From assembly GCA_963082975.1 (NCBI GenBank), contig OY720345.1, positions 76,539,034 through 76,603,033 on the forward strand: a stretch of DNA of 64,000 nt. The letters are read 5' to 3'. The notes below the pieces were generated by a model, which was not told the origin of the DNA, did not search any database, and worked only from the letters and a program-made list of their open reading frames with translations. Positions 20,913-32,062 of this stretch are shown piece after piece. Source of the stretch: Labia minor. Taxonomy: Eukaryota > Arthropoda > Insecta > Dermaptera > Spongiphoridae. The first letter of the stretch is position 1. The number at the start of each line of letters is the position of its first letter. Made by a program: the position numbers and the translations under genes.

Positions 20913-21010
20913 TCAATCAGCCCTATTTAAAAGAAGATATGGAATTTTAGCTAGAAGTGTTAGAGCATTAATTTCCTTCCAAATTTCTCTCAGCTCCTCG
21001 ACTAGAACAT
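20913..21010 (-). CDS. Candidate terminal coding exon
   Basis: Downstream of TTTTATTTTCAG the frame runs 31 codons to TGA, reading VLVEELREIWKEINALTLLA and on to a leucine-rich end. The exon enters with two extra nucleotides (AT), so the preceding exon must end with one. The candidate at 47393-47478 does, but it is ~26 kb away. A nearer partial solution is ATGAGAG before GTGAGC at about 21160, giving a 34-codon two-exon micro-ORF. The predicted segment is amphipathic and helical. No homologue recognised; an open frame of this length is not rare by chance. Confidence 0.3.
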
Positions 21011-21630
21011 CTGAAAATAAAATTAATCATGATCTCATTAATTAAATGACACCCTTCAGTTTAATCAAGTCTCAGGAGTACACAAACATTAGAGCTCAGT
21101 GAGAAACGTTAAAACCTTACCTCCCCACTCCCCTTCCTCTTTAACTAACTTGCTCACCTCTCATTTCTATATTACCGGGGATTATTAATTTATTAATCGT
21201 TTAACAAACTAATGAAATTCCTTTCTTTTCAAATGAAATAAATTCTCATGATCAATCCAATCCATTTAATATGTTTATAAATATAATATTATACATAATA
21301 TATTGTAAATATCATTTTTGAATAATAATCTTTAAAAATAAAAGTGTTTTCTATGTATACATGTATAAACTTATTATTGTTATATGGGATATATGTATAT
21401 AGGTATATATAGTAATATAAATGTAGTGAAATGACCAAGTTTAAAATACCATATTTTTGTAGTTAGATGTTTTATTTAACTATTATTTAAGAAAATATTT
21501 ATAAAATAGAAAAATTGTATATTATGTATAATCGCTGAAGACTTTTAGCAATTAATTTTGTAAACATAGCTAAATAAGATTATATATTCACTAAATATTA
21601 CATTTCGATGATGTGTATAATATTATATCT

Positions 21631-22150
21631 TGTCAAAATTATTATCAAAGAGAATCAAAATTAAAATATATAGTATATAACAATTATTTTGCCGATTGTA
21701 CTATCGTATTATATGGGTTTGAGGCATGGTCTATGACGTTGGGAGACGAGAGTGGATTTATAAAGTATTTCTCAAAGTATTAATGGCCAAAGAAGGTCAC
21801 CGGGGTAAGGCGGAAGTTTCATAACGAGGAATTTCATGACATCTATGAATCTCCAGACAGACAGAGTTATAAAATCGAGAAGGTTGTGATCTGTAGGACA
21901 CACATAACAAGAATGGGTTTTGATAGACTAGCTAAAAATATATTTGTAGGGAGACCGATTGAGAAACGTCCGCTTGGAAGACCAAGGACGTGGAGGGTGG
22001 ACAATGTAAAAAGAAACGTGAGAGTGATAGGAGAGGGATTGGATGGTTGTGGTTCAGGATAGGGACAGTTGGAGAAATGTGGTTGCTGCGGCCAAGAACT
22101 TTTGAGTTCCGTAGAGCCACAAAAATATATTTGATAGATAGATAAAAAGA
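21631..22150 (+). pseudogene. RTE-like retrotransposon 3' fragment
   Basis: Decayed C-terminal region of the non-LTR protein plus 3' UTR, parallel to 27245-27812: the VLYGxEAWSMTLGDES segment (21702-21755), a degenerate WTGHVARMG-like segment, GGGAGACCGA, then GGCCAAGAAC and a GATAGATAGATAAA tail. Frameshifts and stops throughout. It inserted with the tail at ~22135-22147. Confidence 0.7.
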
Positions 22151-23040
22151 TTTATTATAACTAATTTGTTGAAATAACAATCGAACTTTCAAAATTCACT
22201 TTTTAGAAAGTATAATCGATATTACATTCATATAAGTTAAATAATTGCACTCAATGCATTTCAAACCGAAATCATTATCGGTATTTCGATATTTCAATAA
22301 CTCACCATTCTAGGAATTAACTCTTGTTACTATTCAATGAACAATATGTTGATGTCACTGGGACATATTATATATCATCAGGATAAATTTTCAAATCCAT
22401 AGAGATCTGAGGTTAATTAGAAAGAACAAAGAAGAAAAGATTTGAAAAATACAGAACACAGAGAATATCTGGAATCAAAGAATAAAAGAAAATTGTATAA
22501 AAAAAGGGAGAATTCTCTCAAATAAAAGAATCGACAATTTCTTTTTGGATAAAGGCAAGAGTTGGAATAAATTATAGAAAGAAATATGAGAACGAATGTG
22601 ACTAGGAAATAAAAGTAAATAATCGTAAAACAAGTGTCATTTACGTTGGAATGCAAATGAGAACATGACATTTAAAATGAATGTCCTGCAGTGAAAAAAA
22701 TAACTACCCAACCATGGATAGATTCAGTGCAGATACAAAAAAAAACAAAAAAAAATGGTAAATAAACTCGAGAATAAATGTAGCAATAAGTGTGGTGTGT
22801 GATGGGTGGACAGTTTGGAAAAATAAAGCTATAGAAATAAAAATATGTAATTAATAAATTAAAATATATATATAAAGTATAAGATCTACTAAATTTGTAG
22901 GTTACAATGAAATTTAATGGTGAGACTGAACTTTGGATTTATTTAATTTGTTATAAATTATCCATTTTTATATATCTTTTTTATAATACATATTATATAT
23001 GTGGAGTTGGAAAGAATTTCAATTTTGAATTGTATTATAA
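22151..23040. other. AT-rich stretch, no supported gene
   Basis: The longest open frame (22417-22671, minus) is Phe/Leu-rich because of T runs and lacks other support. Confidence 0.35.
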
Positions 23041-23440
23041 GTTGAAATAAGTGGGCATACGACATCTATTACACTAACGAGAGACTACACATACGGCAAG
23101 CGGGGGACAAGCAGCGTAGACGAACGCGAGTGAGTTAGCATTGAGCAACACGAGTGAACACGACCCAAAGAAGATTCAAGATATACGATTTGATACGACC
23201 CACGCCTCCACAGTTAACTACGATTCCGATATATGATTTGATACGACCCAAGCCTTCACAATTAACTACGATTCCGATATACGATTTGATACGACCCACG
23301 CCTTCACAATTAACTACGATTCCGGTATACAATTTATGAAACCCCTAGACAACACCATTCTAATTATATTGTATTTCATTCATTTCAATAAACTACTTTT
23401 ATATAAAAGTGCAAGCGTTATTTTTGAACCACCACTCTTT
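23041..23440 (+). repeat. Possible solo LTR containing a 48-bp tandem repeat
   Basis: A block less AT-rich than its flanks. It begins near GTGGGCATACGACATC, passes through GAACGCGAGTGAG and the 48-bp array, then AATAAACTACTTTT and AAGTGCAAGCG. The AATAAA followed shortly by a downstream segment resembles R-U5 of an LTR. No TG...CA ends or target duplication could be fixed, so this is weak. Confidence 0.25.
23180..23323 (+). repeat. Three tandem 48-bp units (16-codon repeat)
   Basis: Units at 23180-23227, 23228-23275 and 23276-23323 differ by a few substitutions and no indels. In the 23154-23339 plus frame each unit encodes IYDLIRPTPSQLTTIP or a close variant. The opposite strand is also open. 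Whether either strand is translated is unknown. Confidence 0.7.
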
Positions 23441-23470
23441 ATAATACCACATATATATATTATATATATA

Positions 23471-23728
23471 CAGGGCCATTCCGACCCGGAGGTACAGAGG
23501 GTGCGGGGCATTTTTTCAATATGATTCTAACAAAAAGGTAAAATGTTTTTGCGATCAGGATCTTAAATACTTTCGACTTTTTTTCAATATGATTCTAAAA
23601 AAACCTAAATTAACTTAAATTTACTTTATATTTTAAATTTGTAAATTTTTAACAAATTGGTTGGGTTAGGAAAGGGGCGGCAAAATTATTCTCGCACCCA
23701 GGCGGCATATACCCTAGGAACGGCCCTG
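23471..23728. mobile_element. Short hAT-like MITE
   Basis: 258 bp bounded by CAGGGCCATTCC and its near-perfect inverse GGAACGGCCCTG (one mismatch in 12), with TATATATA on each side. An 8-bp duplication fits hAT elements, but the TA microsatellite target makes it ambiguous. No ORF. Confidence 0.6.
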
Positions 23729-23736
23729 TATATATA

Positions 23737-24480
23737 AATATATTACTATCTAATTTCTTCAACTTTACTTTATGATTGTCTATTTTTGGTGTAGTAATAT
23801 TTGAATTAAATTAAGTATTTAATTATAATTAAATATTTATTTTCAAGATGTTATGTTTGATTTAAAAAAATCTTGTTTCTAATTATTTTATCATATTTTA
23901 TTAAAAAAATCACATTTTCTTAAAAGTTAATACATAATATATTTATAGGTATACTATTTCAAAATTTATTTAAGTATAATCTTCACTTTTGTATTCTTTT
24001 TCCAAATCCCTCATGAATATAAAATATTGTTTATAAGCCTCTTATTAAAAGAGATAAAAATTAGAGATGTTGTACTGAAAATGAATATATTTATATATAT
24101 ATATATTCACATGTCATGTGTTTAATACGTAAATATAAACTATTACAAAATTTATATAGCACATAATCTTTTTATTATAATATCCTAAATATAATATAAA
24201 ATTTCTTGAACAAAATACTAATACCTATATATATATAAAAGTTTCCAAGAATATGTATTATAGAATAATAATACTCACTCATATCCTTTCTAATTTCCAT
24301 ATTAATGAAATATAAATTTTATTTAAATAAATTGAGAAAAATGCTTACAAAAAAAAAAGAAAAATATTTTTGTATTTAATTAAATTTCTATTAAATAAAA
24401 GTATACTATGAAGTCAGTAAATAAAAATATATTGTTAAATATTTTAATGAATTTAAATTTAAGCTTTATATAAAATTAAA
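23737..24480. other. AT-rich stretch, no gene seen
   Basis: Only A/T runs and short TA tracts (24090-24110, 24227-24240). Confidence 0.4.
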
Positions 24481-25505
24481 TCTCAATATCTGTCTGCCAC
24501 GTCTCTTCCTACATTATCCACCCACCGAGTCCTTGGTCTTCCAAGAACTACAAATATACCCTCCGCCATTCTTTCCTCTCTCCTTCTAGCCAAGTGTGTT
24601 GTCCATCAAAACTTTCTAACATAACCTAACATAACTATGTCTGTAGATGCATAGAGATCATGCAATTCCTCGTTCTGTCATTCCCCAGTGACCTAAATCC
24701 TGTAGTACAGAGGTTCTTAAACCTTTGTACTCCGCGGACCCCCACTTGAAAAAAAAATTTTTGACGGACCCCATCCCAACTTTAGGTACTTTACGTCATT
24801 TTATTAGTTAATTTCTGGCTTACGATCTCATAAGAACAAGGATATATGATGGATATTTCTAACAGTGATTGGTGAATAACGATTTTTTTGCATATTGTAG
24901 AACACATTTTATTAGAAATTATAATATTGAAGAAAGAAAATTCAGCTAAATATGAAGATGGAAACGGTAGCAATAGTTTTCTTGCACATTTCGTTGAATT
25001 TGGGTATTTGATCTCTGTTGCCTCACAAAGCCATGCCATCGCTTCTTTTATATTAATTAAAGTTTTAACTGACTCATCATTTACTCGTGCACCTGTACGA
25101 TGGCTTTGCGGACCCCCAGTAAAGGCTTCGCGGACCCCCAGGGGTCCGCGGACCACAGTTTAAGAACCTCTGCTGTAGTAAATTTTGTGAAGAATCCTAT
25201 CTTTTAAAATAGTCTACTCTCGTCGCTTAAGGTCATAGACCATGCCTCACACTCATATAATACAACCGGCAAAATAATGGTTTTATATATTTTAACTTTG
25301 ACAAGATAAGCCCCTTTACTGATTTATAACAGTCAATCTCGATTTAAATTTTTCTCAAATATTTTATCCTTCGTGATTACACAACCTACATTTTATTTAC
25401 ATTTTTAAACATTTTCAACTACTTTTTAAGATGTTAAGATTTTATGTATTAAAACTGTTACTCTCTGTTACTAAATGTTTTGTCTTAGTACTATTATAAT
25501 ACTTA
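24481..25505 (-). pseudogene. RTE-like reverse-transcriptase C-terminal fragment, split by a hAT element
   Basis: Minus-strand counterpart of 48700-49123 and 27245-27700. From right to left it follows the segments near ACAAAGTATTTAGTAACAGAG, the CAGGTTCTGTGATAACGAAAG region, VLYGCEAWSM, ESRFRVFENRILR, then GEWRRLHIEEL and the distal region. Indels and stops are frequent. The element at 24708-25172 interrupts it after the sequence matching GGTCACCGGGGAATGG; removing that insertion and one 8-bp duplication restores collinearity. Confidence 0.75.
24708..25172 (-). mobile_element. hAT element derivative with transposase dimerisation-domain remnant
   Basis: 465 bp with inverted ends CAGAGGTTCTTAAAC and an exact 8-bp target duplication CTGTAGTA (24700-24707 and 25173-25180), diagnostic of hAT. 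Subterminal CCGCGGACCCCC and GGGGTCCGCGGACC also mirror each other. A minus-strand frame (25156 to 24791) contains KLLLPFPSSYLAEFSFF, resembling the conserved C-terminal hAT dimerisation motif of ZBED5/SCAND3-like transposases. The BED finger and catalytic region are absent, so this is a deletion derivative that must be mobilised in trans. Confidence 0.85.
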
Positions 25506-27244
25506 AATTAAAAATAATAACTTCCATAACATAGAATAAAAAAATTTATAATAATAATATCGCCTCTTTCTCATTGTGTTTATAGTTATACCTACAGAGT
25601 TATAATTGTAAAAAATTTTGAAATAAAATATTTAGTCTTATTTAAAATAAAGAAATTATCTTTCTACATCTACATGTTCTCTCTTCTATCCCAATGGAAT
25701 AATTGATAAATTTGTTTAAATAGTATTTATTATTGAAGAGAGAAGAAGGAATTAAATTTAATGATTAAATTTAAATTATAGGTCACATTTTTTCTTATAT
25801 TTTAACTTTTTCCCATGTGATTCCTTAATAAGTTGGTAGGTTGTTGAATAATTCAATGTTTCAATCAGAATATCAAATAAGTATTTAGTATTGTCCGTTG
25901 ATTTATGAAAATTAATATAAAAACCATATTTTTGAAATAAATAAAGACTTAAATCACAATCCTATTTCGAAATTGGTACAATGGAAATTTAATCAAATTA
26001 TAATACCTTTCTTTACCATTCTATTAAGTACCGGGGTCGAAAAGTCAAAAGGATTAAAAAACCTTCTTTGAAATTATATATTTATGAAAAAATAGAGAGA
26101 TAAGAGTGCCCGGATGTATTTTGCTAAAAGCTCCGTTAAGTTTAGTCATCCATGTAAAATAAAAAAAGCCAAAGCTATCAAAGACGACATAAAGATGATA
26201 TGAAAATAACGAGATAAAAGTGATAAAAATGATAAAGGCTGATGTCATTAGAATAAAGAATGACACTTGCTAAAATGAGAAACGACAAAATTGTATTTAT
26301 CAATTCTAGTAAAATTTTTGTTAGTATGAATAGTTTTTTAGTCACTCCATTTTTTTTTTTATCTTTTATTATTATTTATCTGATGACCTAAAAATTATTT
26401 TATGACTAACTTTATCCAGGATATTTAAGATTAAACATTTTATTTAAAAATTAAAAGTAAAATTAAATTAACTGGAAGTTTTTTATTTAATTACTTAGTT
26501 AGTTTGTCATTTTAACATGATATACTATTTTTCATTCATTCATAGTTTGTTTGTAAACCAGAATACAGAAAGAAGACAAATCCTCATTTGGCAAAAGTCA
26601 ACTATGCTAACCACTAAATTAATTGGAATTGAAATTTGAAACTATAATTGTAAGTAATTTGAAAGAAATAAGAAAATATAGAAAAATCAAAGATTTTTGG
26701 CTGGTCAGGGATTAAGTATATGATTTAGGTATCTATAATTTTACAGATAATTTAAGAAATTTTTAAATCTTTAGACAAAATAATTAAATTGGTATATATT
26801 AATAATATTAGATTCAAATTATTCCTATTCACTGTTATATTACAAGACATATACAATGTCCAAATAAAATACAGACACCATATACAATCTACGAAAAAAA
26901 TAACTTAAACCAAAATGAGATTGCTTTGTGCTTTAGGGCAACTCCCTTCTATTCAATTTCCCATTCTTACGGATTCACTTCAAATTATCCCTTCGCTTGC
27001 AGTCATTCAACTTTAGCAAGAATCTAAGACTTCCATTAAATATATAGCCTATATTATATCTATATTTATTTTTCAATTCTTTCTCTCCCTCAATCTAACA
27101 ATCTCTTTATCCATCGTTTATACCTTTATACAATAAATGTGATAGAAAAATAATATGATTTTTAAAATAATAGCGATTATTTCTAAAAGGGAACCCCAAA
27201 AAAAGGGAGAAGAAATATTAAATATAATAATATTAATATTAATA
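25506..27244. other. AT-rich stretch, no gene seen
   Basis: No ORF with support. Near 26600-26640 the minus strand has AGTGGTTAGC, a possible tRNA-like A-box relic. The block at 26930-27040 is less AT-rich but has no usable splice sites. Confidence 0.35.
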
Positions 27245-27812
27245 TTCGAGATGAGTTTAAAGCGAGGTTACAATCAGGAAACGCCTGTTATCATGCAATA
27301 AAGGGGATTATCGCGTCAAAATTATTATCAAAGGGGATAAAAGTTAAAATATATAAAACAATTATTTTACCGGTTGTATTATATGGGTGTGAGGCATGGT
27401 CTATGACCTTAGGAGACGAGAGTAGATTTAGAGTATTTGAGAATAGGATTCTGCGAAGCATTTATGGGCCAAAGAAAGATGAGGTCACCGGGGAATGGCG
27501 AAGATTGCATATCGAGGAATTACATGATCTCTATGCATCTCCAGATATAGTTAGAATTATAAAAACGAGAAGGCTGTGGTGGACAGGACACGTGGCAAGA
27601 ATGGGAGAGGATAGAATGGCGAAAAATATATTGGTAGGGAGACCGAGTGGGAAACGTCCGCGGTGGGTGGAATATGTGGGAAGGGACGTGGGGTGAGTGA
27701 GATGGGAGAGTATAGGGACTGGAGGGTTGTGGCTCAGAATAGGAATACTTCGAGGGGTGTGGTTGCTGCGGCCAAGAACTTTCAAGTTCCGTAGAGATAG
27801 ATAGATAGATAT
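27245..27812 (+). pseudogene. RTE-like retrotransposon 3' region
   Basis: The best preserved C-terminal piece in the window. An open frame from 27403 encodes MTLGDESRFRVFENRILR, then GEWRRLHIEEL, RRLWWTGHVARMGEDRMAKN and a GKRPR end. Upstream frames continue the LLSKGIKVKIYKTIILPVVL segment to about 27245. The 3' UTR ends in the AGATAGATAGATAG tail at 27795-27812. The endonuclease and the catalytic part of the RT are missing (5' truncation). Confidence 0.8.
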
Positions 27813-28731
27813 TTAAAAAAAATGAAAGAACGATGTTGATTAAGAAACGTTTTTAAAAAATGTGACAGGTCATTTGGAGAGATGAAAAATAAAAAAAAAA
27901 TAAAATATTATTTAGTAAGTTGAATTTTTTATGAATGAATTTACAAGATATATTATTTATTATCCTTAAAAATAAAGTTATCATTAATTGCAAATATACA
28001 AAAAAAATATACCCATTAAAATTTTAATATTATTTTTTAAGAATAAAAAAGTATGAGATCTTAAATTGAAAATATTAAATTATAAAAAAGTTTTAAAGTT
28101 TTGACAATTCAATGAAATTAAAAGATACATACATAATTAAATTAAATATTTATTCTATATACTATGTAGTTTAATTTTCAAATTAATAAATTTCCTCTTG
28201 ATAAGACATTTTTGAATAAACTATGACAACAGAGATGTACTTTATAACTTAGACATCTTCAAAATTACTTGCATTCCAACTGAATTAATTGGATGACTAT
28301 AAAAGGAGATATTGCACTTCTCTTCATGTAATAAAATGACTACCCTCTTTCTCTCTATCCCTTACTCTCATTCTCTGATTAGTAATCTTAATAAGGTTAG
28401 ATACTTTATAAACATGAAAACTGGTATATAATAACAAACTGAAATTTATGGATTTAATATTATTCAAATGGTATTATTCATAATGGTTTTAAATATTTTA
28501 TCTAAAAATAATGAAAAAATATTAATATACTTTTAAATAATTTATATTCACATAAATATTAAGAAAAAATTTATTTATCTAGAGATGGCATAACTAAATT
28601 AATTTATTATTATTAATAAAGTTTGTTTATTTTACATATTTCATCCGATTTTAGTTTATATTTTTTATAATATAATTAATTGATTAAATATCTTCCCTTA
28701 ATATTTATAAATAATCTTGTATGTGAGGTAA

Positions 28732-28770
<39 letters not shown>

Positions 28771-28956
28771 ATTATATTTTAAATCAAATGGAAATAATAG
28801 ACTCATGTAACAACAATTTAAATGCAAAAAACAAATCACTTTTAGTGTATTTATATTTATTGAATATACTTTTTGTGTATAAATATACATGATAAAAAAT
28901 GAATATATTCATTGTATAAAGCATGAAAAACATATTTTATAATCTTCATAATAAAA
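27813..28956. other. AT-rich stretch, no gene seen
   Basis: Contains a (TA)n tract at about 28735-28766. No supported gene. Confidence 0.4.
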
Positions 28957-30048
28957 AGTACCGGGACCCCGAGCCTCGGCTCGGTACTTAAGTTAAAAAA
29001 AAATGATTCATTATTATTGGGTTTGGCTGATAATATTAATACCGGGACCCCGAGCCTCGGCTCGGTACTTAAGTTAAAAAAAATGATTCATTATTATTGA
29101 ATTTGGCTGGTAATAGCTAGCTATTGCTCGACCCTTTAAAAAATATTGATATACAATTTTTTAATAAAATCTCATATCAAAAAAGAAAATTTATTAAAAA
29201 TTAAAAATAAAAAAATATAAACATCTCCTTTTTATTATTTATCTAAAAATTCATATTTTAATTTTTATATAACCTACAAATCATTTTTTTTCTTAAAATA
29301 TAGTTGTAATAAATAATTTTAACAAAAACAAAAAATAATATAATTTAGTCATTTTAATTGACATTTTGAAAATATTTTATTATTCATAAAAAATTTAAAA
29401 TAATATATTCTGTTTTTTTATTTTAGACAATGATAAAATTGGATTTCTTAAAATGACCCATTAAAAATTTGTTTCCTAAAATGTTCCAAATAAATTAAAA
29501 TAAATTGATTTTCATTTCAATATATAAAAACCTTTTCAAATTTACTTGATCAAATAAAATAATTGATCCTATATTATATATACATCGAACACCGAGCTAT
29601 CGCTCGACCCTTTCATAAATAAATAACAAAATTGTATCAAATACCATTTATTATTCAATATTATTACAATCATTCACACCAATATTAATATTAGATCATT
29701 ACATCAATCTAATTAAAATTAATATAACTTAAATATAATTTTTTTTTTTTTTTTTTTATTTATAGTGTGTTAGGGGAAAGCTAATCTTAAACAATTTTTA
29801 AAAAGTTTAATGTATGGATATATGTGTTCATGCAATGAAAACAGATATCGGTATAACAAATATTTTTAATTTTATTTAATATTTATAATATAAATAATAA
29901 GATATAAGAAGCGGTGGCTTGATTGAATAAATGTGTTAAAATTTAAACAAATTCAAATATTCTTTTATATACAATTGTAATAATAAATAATAATGATTTG
30001 ATAAAGGATATAACTTTAATTTGGGCGCCAAGATAATAAGGGTTGATA

Positions 30049-30321
30049 AAAATATTTTAAATAAAAAAAAATATTAATACAATTTCAGCTAAAAAATAAA
30101 AATGGATGCTAATTTTGACGTTTTCCATATATAATTTTTAATTAAGAAATTAATAATGAAAATGAATTTTTCAAGAGATGTGATCAATAAAACTCAATTT
30201 TTCTTTATAGATACTATATCTAGTGTAAATTTGAAAAAAATCGTTAAAGCGGTTTTTGAGAACCAATGGCTATATATATAGCTGAAATTGTATTAATATT
30301 TTTTTTTATTTAAAATATTTT
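30049..30321. mobile_element. MITE with perfect 42-bp terminal inverted repeats
   Basis: 30049-30090 and 30280-30321 are exact reverse complements, with ...ACAATTTCAGCT innermost. The 190-bp middle contains a CGGTTTTTGAGAACCAATGG segment that recurs, without these TIRs, at 36340-36640. It lies inside the loop of the larger element. Confidence 0.7.
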
Positions 30322-30477
30322 AAAATTTATTATTTAATTTCGAAATAAAATTAAAAATATTTATTTTTAATAAAATATATATAGATATTTATTAATCTCT
30401 CTCAAAAAAAAAACAAAAACAAAAACAAAAAAACATACGTCTTGCTAAGAAAGTAAAAAATGTCGTTTTCATCATCT

Positions 30478-30560
30478 AAGTATTATTAGTCTATTGGGTA
30501 GAGCGACTGTCTGACAATTCAACTTCGCAGGATCGAAACCGGCGGAAAATAATTTTTTTT
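30478..30560 (+). ncRNA. tRNA-like pol III promoter segment (SINE head or pseudo-tRNA)
   Basis: TAGTCTATTGGGTAGAGC fits a tRNA D-arm/A-box, and GGATCGAAACC fits a B-box with one change from GGTTCGANNCC. Their spacing of ~35 bp is tRNA-like. Acceptor and anticodon stems do not pair well, so it is not a functional tRNA. A T-rich run at 30550-30566 could terminate pol III. Confidence 0.5.
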
Positions 30561-31007
30561 TTTTTTTAATCTATTATTTTTTAATAAATTACTATTTTAT
30601 ATTTATTTATTCATTGTTCTTTTATTTTATTTTATTAATTAAGTTTTAGATAGTTTTATAATTTTTAATATTTCTTCACTAAAATATCATTTATTATTTA
30701 TTAATATTATTTATTTATTATTATTGAGTACCCGAAGTTCCATTCATTTTAATCAGATTGATGCAATGATGCAACATTTAATAATAGTAATATTGTAATA
30801 AATTTCTATCTTGAAAATTGTTACATATTATTTAGGATATTTTAAAAACAATTTCTTTCTTTAATATATATATATATCTATTCTTAAAATTGAATTTGTT
30901 TAAATTTTAACACATATATTCAATAATATAAATATATATAAAATAATATTAAATTGTATATAATATGTGTGTGTAACGGGCGGACCATTTATTTTATTTG
31001 TAATTAT

Positions 31008-31190
31008 ATTTAAACCTGGTGAACTCATCCACTGGAATTGGCTCCCAGGAGGTGCTGCTCAGATGGAGCCCGCGCAAACTAAAAGGGATTCCCCTAAAGA
31101 TCTTAGCAGCCCTTGGCTCGCTATGATAGACAGTCGTTGGAGTCGTTGTGAAATCATTGAGCTGATGAGATAGGGCATGGTACTCAATCC
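31008..31190. other. GC-richer block in the element loop, unassigned
   Basis: Both strands have open frames of ~68-73 codons over this block (plus: PGELIHWNWLPGGAAQMEP; minus: TTTPTTVYHSEPRAAKIFRG). It contrasts with the AT-rich arms and may be captured DNA or another repeat. No homologue recognised. Confidence 0.3.
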
Positions 31191-31779
31191 TTAAATTTAT
31201 GTTTATATGTTCCATGTTCTGAAATATTTGGTAAATTTATCTTTATTTTTGTTTTCTTTCTTTCTATTAAACCCGTTAACAATATACAAATATTTTGTGA
31301 AAGTTTATTTTTATCAACCCTTATTATCTTGGCGCCCAAATTAAAGTTATATCCTTTATCAAATCATTATTATTTATTATTACAATTGTATATAAAAGAA
31401 TATTTGAATTTGTTTAAATTTTAACACATTTATTCAATCAAGCCACCGCTTCTTATATCTTATTATTTATATTATAATTATTAAATAAAATTAAAAATAT
31501 TTGTTATACCGATATCTGTTTTCATTGCATGAACACATATATCCATACATTAAACTTTTTGTTTATATTTTTTTATTTTTAATTTTTAATAAATTTTCTT
31601 TTTTGATATGAGATTTTATTAAAAAATTGTATATCAATATTTTTTAAAGGGTCGAGCAATAGCTCGGTGTCTCAGGTATTAATATTACCAGCCAAATTCA
31701 ATAATAATGAATCATTTTTTTTAACTTAAGTACCGAGCCGAGGCTCGGGGTCCCGGTACTATATATATATATCGAAAAG

Positions 31780-32062
31780 TAGGAGGCAGCTAGCCGAGAG
31801 TGTAGCGTAGCAATTTTCTAAACAAGAAGTCGTCGTTCGATTCTACTAAGAACAAATTTTTCTGAAAAAATTCAATTTAACATCAGCTGCCCCAGCTCCA
31901 TGAACTGTCATTTCCTGGTTCTATACATGCAGAAGGCAACGAGAAACCACCGCATCAAAAATCCCAAGAAAAATCATCAAGGCTGGGCAGCTTCTAAGGC
32001 TATCCTAGTCATGATGATAGCCAAACTCCGAAAGGGAGACGGCACTTTAAGAAGAAGATAGA
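31780..32062 (+). mobile_element. tRNA-derived SINE
   Basis: The head has an A-box-like TAGCCGAGAGTGTAGCG and a B-box-like GTTCGATTCTA about 35 bp apart. The body continues through GAAGGCAACGAGAAACCACC, GGCTGGGCAGCTTC, CCTAGTCATGATGATAGCC and AAAGGGAGACGGCAC to a short GAAGAAGATAG/A-rich tail. That order of body blocks is typical of widespread arthropod SINEs. No coding capacity. Confidence 0.65.

Larger units (their letters stand above)
28957..31760. mobile_element. Long-inverted-repeat (foldback-like) element with nested insertions
   Basis: The ends are inverse copies: AGTACCGGGACCCCGAGCC at 28957 and its complement ending at 31760. The right arm is ~454 bp (31307-31760). The left arm (28957-30053) matches it collinearly but has an extra ~580 bp (about 29222-29803) and a tandem 81-bp duplication of its tip. 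Arm landmarks are CTTAAGTT, ATGATTCATTATTATT, AGCTATTGCTCGACCC, GAAAACAGATATCGGTATAAC and TTGGGCGCCAAGATAATAAG. The loop (30054-31306) holds a smaller MITE, a tRNA-like segment and a GC-richer block. No transposase was found and the target duplication is unclear, so the superfamily is unknown. Confidence 0.7.

Noticed and set aside
22417-22671. 84-codon Phe/Leu-rich minus frame resembling membrane segments
   Set aside because: Hydrophobicity is explained by T-rich sequence; no supporting signals.
30478-30560. Functional tRNA gene
   Set aside because: A- and B-box matches exist, but the acceptor and anticodon stems do not pair; SINE head or pseudo-tRNA is more likely.
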